From Rhynchonema sp. JSB1_4 (Eukaryota > Nematoda > Chromadorea > Monhysterida > Xyalidae): a stretch of DNA of 64,000 nt. A program made the position numbers and the translations under genes. Below the pieces are notes generated by a model. The model searched no databases and had not been told where the DNA came from. It saw only the letters and a program-made list of their open reading frames with translations. The stretch covers positions 62,001 through 126,000 of the forward strand of contig JASAMV010005429.1 in NCBI GenBank assembly GCA_030248065.1, written 5' to 3'. Positions 54,623 to 64,000 of this stretch are shown piece by piece; the stretch's first letter is position 1; each line of letters starts with the position of its first letter.

Positions 54623-57600
54623 CTGCAAACAATTCGACTGTATGTAATTGGTACTGCGCAAGAATGCTGCACGTGGTTTATAACCTGTATCACTAATACC
54701 ATAAATGGTTTAAAGTGGCTTGTTGCACTATTTGATGCTGAATGAGCACTCAGTCAAAGGAATGCTGGTATGTATCTCTGTGGTCTGACAGTACGGCCTA
54801 CGGAAGTACATGTATGTATGTATGTACTGTGCTGTAATGGGCATAAAATAAAAAAATCCCCGCATTTCCACAAAAGTATATTTGCTTTCTGCAGTATCCC
54901 AGGACCTTTATCAGGGTCTCCATGCATAGGAACCAAAGGTCAACCATTAGTCGACCTCAATAACAGCTGTTTACGTACCAAAATCAGCTGCGACGGATGT
55001 GCCATTGTCAAACGATCGTCGAATGAAAGTACGGGGCAGGCGACGGCGAGTTTTACGAATAATGTTTCTGTCAACATTTTTTAGAGCGTGGAAAACATGT
55101 GCACACAGTTAAAAGGCGCGTTGGGCTCCTACTTATAGCACGGACGCAGACCAATTCAAAGTTGCAGAACTGCTTCAAGCAATAGGACGACACGCTTTGA
55201 GCAGGAAGTTGGTGGAAAACCAAATCTTGTTTAACGAGCTTTTCACGCCCGCTTTCACAACCGTTACTGTTAGTGCGAGCAAAAGGCTCTGCTAGATAAT
55301 GTATGGTACCAGTTATTCGCTTACTTTAATGTACATCGAAGTACTTGATCTACAGCATAATAATCATGATACATACAGTAGCAGTCCGACAAAAGTTGCA
55401 AGCAGAACTGAGCAATGAAAATCACTTTGCCATCGCCATCTTGTTCGCAGTCCTCAAGCTGCTTTGATTGGCAGCAGCATTGTACAGAGCCTGATGTCCT
55501 CAACAACAACAACTGACGATGCGCGCTCGCTGAGTTTGTCAGCATATGAAGTCGCAAAATGGACACACAAAATCATTTTTCATCAGTTACTGTCCTGCAC
55601 CCTCTGGTTTCGCCTGCTGGGAGTTCCCAACGACTCCTTCAGAACATGCTGCCAAGAATTTCACAACAAGTGCGAGACAGATCGGTGCTTTTGTGTGGCG
55701 CCCGACTGACGAAAAGCCTTTCATGTGCAGCTTGCTGATGCTTTCACGAAGGAAGGACTTACAACTTATACATACCGTGGGTTAACAATGCCAAACTGAG
55801 TGCAGCACACACATGCACTCATACTGCGTGTCTGCGTTGGTCCAGCAGGACTGGCGGAGGTTTGGGATGAACCAATTTTACAGGCAATTTGCGACAAACT
55901 TACCATACACATGTCTGCACACGACAAGTTTATGACGCCACTCTCAGACGAAGAAATGGGAGCTTACAAAGGGTCTTGCCACGACTACTTGATTCTCAAA
56001 GGGTATGCTTACACACGGTACAGTACTTCAAAAATTGTAAGTGGTATTGCAGTGTGCAGCACGATTTTTGCAGTCTTGATGAACCAGGCAAGCTCATAAC
56101 ATCCACCAGTTTCAAACCATTTATCGAACGGTTGGCACCTGCGAACGTATTAGAGGGACTGGAACGTGTTTATGGCTCGTCCTCCTGGCACGACCACGAA
56201 CACGGTCGGAGAATAAAAAGCGTCGTTGGTATGTACATACTAACGTATCGGTAGGAAAAACGACTGTGTCCAATTTCGGATGAAGCACGTTGCAAAAATA
56301 TGAACCCACCTTGGTGGCGGTACACGATAAATTGCAGCCGCTCTGAACTCCCATCTCAATTATGCCCACAAACCCACTTGAAAGGACCATTTGCCTCCAT
56401 TTTCATACCTGCTTTCAGGAAATTGCCACTGGACAGCGTCACATCGAATAGTTCTTGCGTGTGGATGCAAAATTTGAACGGTGATGATCGTATATTACCA
56501 TGTCTTCATTGTGGTCATTGATTCAAAGTGAAGTGACTGATGACCGTCCGCATTCCTTCGTTTTTTTCTTAAAACTGATGTCGGTCTTTCGGCACGAAGC
56601 TCAGTTTCAAATGGCAGTTCAGCGAAAACAATTAAATTTGAATTCAATTTAATATTATACAGAAGCTGTTTCAAGCAAAAAGTCTCAACAACTTTATTCT
56701 TTTACCAACAATCGTCCTGCATTATAAAGTATTATCTACCTCCGTGTGATTACATGGTCGTGCTAATCCTGTAATAATCTACGAATGGATGAATATCACA
56801 ACATGTGTATTTCGCAAGCTATAGTGATATGCAGAGAATTTTCAAAATAGTACGAGGTCGGACAAGGGGGTGGGAGCACTCGTGCTGTTTTCACAATGCA
56901 CATGCCGTCTGAATGGATGACATGGGACTTACATACTAAATAGAAACATCATGCACATGGCCTTACAATCAGAAAAGGGCGTAAGATAAGCAAAGGAGGA
57001 TGGTCCCAGCTATAAGTACATAATGTTTCGTAGTTGAAAAATCAACAAAACTATACGCGCAGAACCGAACAGGACATGAAGGACTAACATCAAAACAAAG
57101 CCGACCATGCGCCATTGCAATCACTGAAGCGTGTGTGACTGTGATGGGTTGTTCTGCTGCACGTCTGTCTCATAGAGGTACCGAAACAAGAACGAAGTTC
57201 GGAACAGCATGGTCAATTCTCCATTTCTTACACATATACATAGCTGTACATATATACATACATACAACTAAATGATGGTCAGTTTTCTTGGGATCTTGAA
57301 ATATAGCAGTAGTACGCCCAGTGCGAACCACTAGAATTTTATTTATTCATTTTGTATTGAATGCTGCACTGCATCTGTCAAGCGCGCTGGTGGTCGGTCA
57401 CTATGGTCTTAAATAAAGTGCGTGGTCAGGCACAAACGCTTCTGGCGTCAAATACAGCATTAAATCATCACGTGCATACACACGGATGATGGGAAACACC
57501 ACAAAGCCATTAAGGTACATACCTACAGGACAGCTCTATTCATGTGAGCATGGTTGGTATTAAGAAGTGTAGTGCCTGCATATACAACGGAAATTGACTC

Positions 57601-59882
57601 GAGCTTTGGCGACACTTTTAATGTCAAAAATAACACCATGGCATGTTTTGCCGGCAGCCCAGTGTGTTCGATCATACTTGTCTTTAAACCAGTTTAGGCA
57701 CCGTCGAGGGATTGGACACGTAACTTTGGTTCCCAAAGTATACCACACAGTATGTCCCTTTTATTTTCAAGCAATGTGTTCAGTGTGCGATCCATGAGTC
57801 GGTGAAGCGGACCAGTGAGCCCCGGGTGGGGTGAAGGGTCCCAAACGCTTGAGCGGCAAAAATGATATATTCGAGCGTCGTGTCAAAGTCACAAAGAAAC
57901 GCTTGCTGTGTTTGTGCTGTGCTGTGGCGTGTATTGTGTCTTGCTGTGTGGCTGAGGGGAGTTCAAATTCTGTGTGGCGCCTCTGCCAACGTTTGTTTCG
58001 TCCCTATGCACATGCAGTTGCATCAAAAGTTGGGACACAATCCAGTTAAAACTTGGCACAACGGACATAGTGTGACGACATTGTTAGGTGAACTGTGGCA
58101 GGTGTAAAGAAACATGACGTCAATCCAGACCTGTTGTCCGCAAATAATACATTGACGTGTGAACACCTCCAGATACATTATATACAGTACGTACATACCT
58201 ACAGTACACCCACACCCAGATGAGCTGGATACACCTCTTCAAAAATCCGGTGGTCTTGTTCCTTGTCCTGCTTACAAACCTGCGCATTTTTTGTCCCATG
58301 TCAAGCGTTTGCGTTTGTTTTCCAGTTTTTCCATCCAACGGTAACGTGTTTTATAGCGTACATAGGTGTCCCAATGCATGCATGATAGCGCCCAAAAAGA
58401 GGCAGAGAGCGCCTCAGCACGCGCCGATAAACTTTAACGCGCGTCGTCTTTGCGTTTTGACTGCATCGGACCAACGACAAAGAAAAATGTTGGTCGCTGC
58501 GGGACGCACGCTGCGTACTATCGAGTTGGAATACTATGGCACGCAAAGCTGGGGTGTTTTATCATCACACACAGTCTCTGGATTTTTAGGGTACACGTTC
58601 GTCGCGACAAAATACTTCATTGACAAGGCTCGTTCGACCAACAAAACATTCCAAATTGAGTCAGTTTGGATTTCAGCAGCCCAGATCGGAGCAGCGCATG
58701 TCCCATGTTCCATTTGCTTGAGCGTCATGCTGCAGAGATCGAAAATTTACTTCGGTTACTGTTCTCACAGGAGAGCACCAATTGTGCCCAAACTTTAAGT
58801 GCGCGTTAACAAGGTTTTCCGGCTCGAGAAATTCGATAGTGCCATTTCATTGGTTTCTTGCAAAAAACAGCAGCCAGGTGGCGGTTTGTTTCGATCAAAA
58901 CCCCTGGATGTGCCCGAAAAGCGACAACACTAGTAAAAACGTAGAACTGACAAAAAAACTGCAGTGCCAGACAAGAAGTGTCGTTGGTTTCGTCCCAACA
59001 ACGTGGTGGCAAACAGTACAAGCATTTTTGCTTTTTGTGAGACCGCAATGCGCGCGACAATCTTTGTACACCATTTTTGGGGATTTCCATTTTGGCACAA
59101 ACTCAACTCGGACAACAAATTGGAATCGGAAGGCAAGTCGTGCCGCATATCTGGCGGGAATGTCGGGCCTTGATTCCCATCCAATAATATTGAAGGGCAT
59201 TGGTTTCACAGCAAAATCGTCTTCCTGGCGGGCCCGAACGATATCTGGTTGCTGCTGCTTGTACAGTAATAGCTTCACTTGTACAGTATAATTGGAGTGG
59301 GCTAGGCCTGAGTCGCCACGCTTGGGCTTGCCCGAAAATAATTATCTGTCGCAAATTCATTGAACGTGGTGAATAAAAACCTACTCACACACAGCATTTT
59401 GTGTGACTTACAGGTACTGTATGTACATTGCTTGAAATGTTTACCGTTTAAAACATGTTTTACTCCATACGGTTTTGAGTCAAAACGTGCGTCTGAATTC
59501 AACGACGCATAATCTACATATTTTCGGGATAGTCGAATAGATAGGCACGTAACCAGTATGGTTTCATACGCGGCATTGCGTTTTTTGTCTGTAGGCATAT
59601 ATGCACCAGATGCAAGTTGTCGCGCTTTGGCAGCTTCTGCATTCCGCGTTTATATACTCACCTTTGCGGAATTTTGAATTTCTGCAACTAAACTTATGCT
59701 TTTGGTCAAACATGTCAGTTGCTGTTTGCGTTAACACGCAACATTTGAGGTCAGCACGCTGGAAGTTGTCATCGTCACGCAAGCACGCACCATTCCGCAA
59801 AGGTGAGCAGATAAACACGGAATGCGGAATGCAGAAATTTATGTACCATTCCGCATTTATCTGATCGCAGCCTTAATCTGGC
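54623..59882. other. 5.3 kb intergenic stretch
   Basis: It contains the foldback repeat at 59626-59855 and an ORF of 169 codons at 58782-59291 (+) that is also largely open on the minus strand. Neither frame has a motif I know. Other ORFs (57831-58107, 58220-58798) are similarly unsupported. No RNA gene is seen. It includes the upstream region of the CUB gene (minus strand). Confidence 0.45.
59626..59855. repeat. Foldback repeat
   Basis: The left arm TTCTGCATTCCGCGTTTATA ... CTCACCTTTGCGGAAT (59634-59672) is mirrored on the right (CATTCCGCAAAGGTGAGCAG ... AACACGGAATGC, about 59790-59828), followed by more GCGGAATG copies. About 230 bp. It ends just beyond the stop of the minus-strand membrane protein gene. 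Confidence 0.7.
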
Positions 59883-62609
59883 TTAGAATCGTCTGTGATG
59901 CTCCAAACTCTCGTGCTCGTGGCGTTGTCCTGAGCGTTCCGGCTGATTTGCCTCCTGCTCCTGATATTGCTCCAGCACTGCTCTCGCGACTTGTGCGATC
60001 AATTGGTCGACTTTTCGTTCGACGTGTGTCAGAAACACAAAGCATTGCACCATAACGACCATCCACCAGACCTGCAGTTGTGGTTGTATTCGAACAAATG
60101 CACACAAGTACGGTCTGGAATGATGTCGCACAATGACTACATGCACAGGAGTCCGTCCAAAACTTTTCCTGAAAGCGAAAGCACGTCTCGCTGCAGATCA
60201 CCAGCGTCAATTTAGTTTTTCCAAAACATTTCCGCTGATATCACTATCGAGTTGCCTGAACACAGTGAGCACATTATATCGTGGAAAATGTTTTTAAAAA
60301 ATATTAATTGACACTAGTGATCTGCACCGAGACGGTACTTTACCACTCATTTTGGATGAATGCCGATCAAGTCATCGTGCGACCAAAGCAGTAAACAGGA
60401 AATCAACGGTTACCCACTCACCGGTAACACGATAGGAACCGAAAGGTACACGTATATCCACGGGTTTTCGTTGAGAAAGGCAATATACACAATATGGTAG
60501 AACACGTCGAGCGGAATAACGAGCATTGCCGGCAGCAACAACCAGCGTTGATGGCGATAGACACCCAACAATAGCAGAATGTGCGCGAGAACACTTACAG
60601 CGCTCAGCCCAATCCAGATGGACGCCACAACTGAAATACATCGAGCGAATGCATTCTTGACGTCCAGATAACGTTTGCCTATGCTTTGCACAAGAAACAA
60701 AGCAGCGCGTAACAATGCCTGTTTGGCTGCCGGACCGAGACAGTGTAGCACGCACAACGTGTTTATTAGCGCGCGCTATGCTTGCCCAACAGGAAACTCA
60801 TTCCCCGCATGCTCATCTTGGTGCCTGAGCGGTGACCGGATTGCTTCCCATAGTTAAAAGGAACCGAACAGATATGCGAACAAAATTATTTTTATGCGTG
60901 TGGATGATACCTATGCATACGTGCGTGTGACGCAAGTGCGGCCAGTGATACCCGTCAGACGCCGGTCAGGCACCAGGATACCGTGGTTTGTAAATTTACC
61001 AAAGCTCAACGTGTAGGTCGCCCTAAAGGCCACTTTATACTTCGTCTCGTTGCGATACAAAGAACAAAAAACGCTGTATCGTTCCCCCTTTGTATCGAAG
61101 GTCGTTTATACTGGTTCCGAGACAACCAACACTCAAACACAAAAAAATATATATAACCAACACGCCACACGCACCAGACAGCTTTTTTTTCTCCGCGACA
61201 GATTTAGATAAAATATCTCATCTCCTTTTTTCTCCTCTTTTTTTTCCGCATAGACTTTTGCTTTTTTTGGTTCTTAGTTTCGCTCGACCTGTAAACCCAA
61301 AAAACAAAGAAAAATTAAAAATTCCCATTAAAAAAAACCCAATTTAACCCCACCCCACCGGCCCCCCGGCCGGTACCTACCACTGAGCCACCCTTGTTAC
61401 TCTTCGCATAAACCAACAAAAACCACCCTGCGTGGGGGCTGCCCCAATTCTCTGCTCTCTTTTTTTCTTTGTCTTAAAAAAAATGTTTTTTTTTTTTTTC
61501 CCCGTTGGTGTGTGTGTAGGCCTGGCCGCCTGTCTCCAGGGACAGGCATACGCCTGATCCTACATGTAGTAAGCGAAGAATGCCACTCATTCACACCGAG
61601 ATATCACAGAGAGAAAGGAGGGTGAGAGCCCACCAGTCCTGGTTTTAATTATAAAGTATTGCTGGCAATAGTGGTGTTTGGAAGCCAAAGAATAAAGTCA
61701 GTCAGTTCACCCCCCCCCCCCCCCCCCCGCCGGGGGGGGGGCGGGGGACCGTGATCGAGAGGGGGGTTGTGATTCATGTTTTCTTCTTTCCCCCCCCCCC
61801 CCTTCTCTCCTTCTCCTTTTTGTTCTCGTCCCCCCACACCACCGCCACAGGGATTTCCCCCCCCCCCCCTCACTAATCCCCGCCGCCCCCCCCTCCTTTT
61901 TTTTTTTTTTCTCTCTCTCTCTCTCTTCTTTTTGCGGCAGAGGACACCCCCCCCGCCACACACAACACCCCAACACACACCCCCACCACCCAACAACCAC
62001 CCACCCACACACTCTCTCTCTTTTCTGTTTCGTCCTGTCGGCTCCGTTTTTTCTTTCTTCCACAAAGCGCAAACATACAAAGAACAAAATGGCACACACC
62101 CCACCTGCATACAGACAAACAATATAGCAGTAGACTTACGATAGTCGTAATTCAAGCTATAATGCTAACCACAATCACTGAACATGCCGCGTCTTGCACA
62201 CGGCAACGATGATTTTAAGACCATCGACCACACAATCAGGAGTACGACCACCAGGAACAACTGAAACTCATTGGTAAAATGCCATCAGCTCATGTCAAAG
62301 TTGTCATGTCACTTGCGTTAACAGAAATAATTTTCACAACAACAACGCACCCATATCCATCCGTAGACTTTGGTTGCTTTGTCAATGCGCAATTTCAAAC
62401 AAACATATACGAACGGAAGCGGAATGCAAATCAACGTTGTGCTGCACCTGATGTCTTCGTCCAGCGGCGCTTCGGCAACTCTGCATGTTACAAAGGTAAA
62501 AATTGCGATCTTTGTCAAACATTGTACCTTTGAAGTCTAATATGAACCTGGCTTCTCGATGTGTCGCTTCCTCGTAGCTTGGTGGCGCCGATGCCGGTGC
62601 AGCCATCAT
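59883..62609 (-). CDS. PPSY-motif multi-pass membrane protein, LAPTM-like
   Basis: Three exons (62528-62609, 60422-60630, 59883-60071) join in phase into 159 residues. The N-terminus MMAAPASAPPSYEEATHRE carries PPSY, a PPxY-type motif bound by WW domains of Nedd4-like ligases. Then come three membrane segments (SIWIGLSAVSVLAHILLLL, LLPAMLVIPLDVFYHIVYIA, VWWMVVMVQCFVFLTHV) and a charged Gln/Glu/His-rich tail. The run GVYRHQRWLLLP and the spacing of the segments recall lysosomal LAPTM4-type proteins, which also use PPxY motifs, though usually at the C-terminus. A first membrane segment may be missing: there is a hydrophobic frame at about 62220-62260 (LFLVVVLLIVWSM) that does not fit the phase. 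The family call is tentative. Confidence 0.6.
61712..61998. repeat. Homopolymer and simple-sequence region
   Basis: Repeated C and G runs (61710-61742, 61792-61801, 61858-61869), a T run with TC repeats (61897-61925) and C/A-rich DNA. No coding sense. It lies in the intron of the PPSY-motif membrane protein gene. The C-run/G-run pairing at 61710-61742 is a potential hairpin or assembly artefact. Confidence 0.8.
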
Positions 62610-63817
62610 GTGTCGCTGTTTATAGCAGCCGAACGTCTGTGTCCACAAATCAAAAACTATACATTGCCCACTCAACTAAAGTTAAGAGCCAAAATATATG
62701 GGCACTGCCGATATTGCAAGAAATTTTAAATTGTGAAATAATACAGCGTGCAACAAAAAACCCATATTGCGTTTGGCGCATTACGCACCGCCTTGTGTTC
62801 AGTGCGCAGGTGACGTTGTCAGAAAACTTGTTTGCATGTCTGGCTGGAGCCACACAGTTTGAACTTCCATGTTGTGACATCATTATGTATTTTTAATGTT
62901 CAAAACACTCTTTTATCACAGGAAAACCGCGCACGTGGTTGCATTCACCACGATTTCAAACGCTGTTGTAATTTGAAGCTGTCATTTTTCCACCCGCATG
63001 CGGGGTGTTGCTCTGATGTCAACACCTAAGCATGGGCACCCAGTAGTGCCAAGACACATGCTTAAAGCTTTGCATGAACGTGTTCCGGGTCGTTTACAGG
63101 AAATGTGAGTGTGAATTCAGGAAGGCACCTGCAACACAGTTTGATGCGTGAGCAAAAATAGTGCATTTCCAAACTACTTCGCATAACCCCACAGTTGTGG
63201 TAAAAGGTTACATATTTTCAGTGCCCTGAGGTCCAGATTATGACGCCATAAAGTTCAATAACCTTAACACAGAGAACAACCAAGCGGAAGTTGTGTGGGA
63301 GGGAGTACGGTAGTATGGAGTGCTAGTTGTCAATAACTTTAGTGTTTTTCTTGACCTATATATTCCCTCCTGTCAATATTTGGCTGAAAGCTTGTATGAA
63401 AACCATCATTTGCTGAGTCGAAACAGAGTGCTGACAGCTATTTATACAAGCAAGAAAAATACCCGCTTTCGCGGGCAAAACGGTGGAAGATGGTTTAACT
63501 TCCGATAACGAACATTACAAGGGTTCAACAGATAAGAGTAAAGAAAAGGAGGTATTGTGCGAAGAATTTGAAACTGAAACACGCATACGAAAAGCAGGAC
63601 AATGTTGTCGCAAAATACTGACAAAGTTTTTCAAATTTTTCGTCCAAGTATGATTTCTAGATTGCTTCGCACAGAAGTTCTTTTTCATTATCTTCATCCG
63701 TTGAACCTCTGCATTTTCTTGTTTTATATCAGAAGTTAAGTCAGATCCCACGGCCACCTCGGCCCGGCGCGGCCCGATTCCCACCTCTGCTTCGAAATCG
63801 GTGATGTAGTTTCCCTT
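62610..63817. other. Upstream region of the PPSY-motif gene, no gene recognised
   Basis: About 1.2 kb with short unsupported ORFs only and no clear core promoter element. It ends in the dispersed repeat that runs off the window. Confidence 0.45.
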
Positions 63818-64000
63818 TACATTGTGACTTCACTATGTGCACTGCCCGAGCACAGATGTGACGAAACTCTGTTTATGAGTTTGCGCGCAGTGATGTTACA
63901 GCCCAGCAATGAGATATGCTGTGCTGGTAGGGCTTTTTGGAGGCAAATTTGCCAGCGGCGTTCGCACTGACAAGCCCTGGCGCCTCGGTCTGTCTGTGAA
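63818..64000 (+). repeat. Dispersed repeat, copy 2, cut by the window end
   Basis: The same repeat as 53644-53840, with CATTGTGACTTCACTATGTG at the start and TCGGTCTGTCTGTGAA at the window edge. It has an insertion relative to copy 1 near 63907-63940 and lacks about 20 bases near 63850. Confidence 0.85.

Noticed and set aside
58782..59291. Plus-strand ORF of 169 codons, also open on the minus strand
   Set aside because: Open on both strands with no recognisable domain or coding-like neighbours.
61370..61400. Minus-strand TGGCTCAGTGGTAGG, an A-box-like sequence
   Set aside because: No B box follows within range and no cloverleaf can be drawn, so it is not called a tRNA or SINE.
61649..62155. 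Minus-strand ORF of 168 codons rich in Gly, Glu, Lys and Arg
   Set aside because: It is a translation of homopolymer and TC-repeat sequence.

Overview
This window is nuclear DNA of an animal. Genes are split into many exons by mostly short introns whose acceptors read TTTCAG, TTGCAG or similar. Intergenic and intronic DNA carries small non-autonomous transposons. The gene set (a Trio/UNC-73 RhoGEF, a BBSome subunit, a crossveinless-2-like BMP binder, a STRA6-like retinol receptor and a SOL-1-like four-CUB protein) and the splice signals suggest a nematode or another ecdysozoan. That placement is inference. I see no bacterial or viral gene and no CRISPR array.

Layout. 215-14500 (+): 3' half of a Trio/UNC-73-like RhoGEF (SH3, second DH-PH pair), cut by the left window edge and holding an 8 kb intron with small transposons. 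17554-18228 (-): unrecognised 224-residue protein. 18.3-22.0 kb: no gene recognised, but two tRNA-type SINE copies. 22034-22323 (+): 62-residue single-pass membrane protein. 23566-29861 (+): complete BBS9/PTHB1 in 24 exons. 29.9-34.2 kb: nothing recognised. 34205-38700 (+): complete BMPER/crossveinless-2-like protein (five VWC, one VWD). 39118-39872 (-): short secreted protein. 40168-41970 (-): unrecognised secreted protein. 42541-47725 (-): complete STRA6-like receptor in 13 exons. Its longest intron holds a same-strand four-exon gene model (43941-44658) and a 343-bp TG repeat. 48251-54622 (-): SOL-1-like four-CUB protein, with a possible second start and signal peptide at 50337. 59883-62609 (-): three-segment membrane protein with a PPSY motif. 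The rest is intergenic.

The genes are not an operon. Several act at the cell surface or on signalling: Rho activation, BMP ligand binding, vitamin A uptake, glutamate-receptor accessory function and ciliary trafficking. Exon borders were set by hand from reading-frame continuity and GT/AG (once GC/AG) sites. For BBS9, BMPER, STRA6 and the CUB gene every junction keeps phase through to the stop, which strongly supports those models.

The main oddities are: a relaxed splice-donor pattern, a 9-base word (GATGTTTCA) that recurs far more than expected near genes and splice sites, several well-bounded MITEs with target-site duplications, the nested gene model inside the STRA6 intron, and the possible dual start of the CUB gene.
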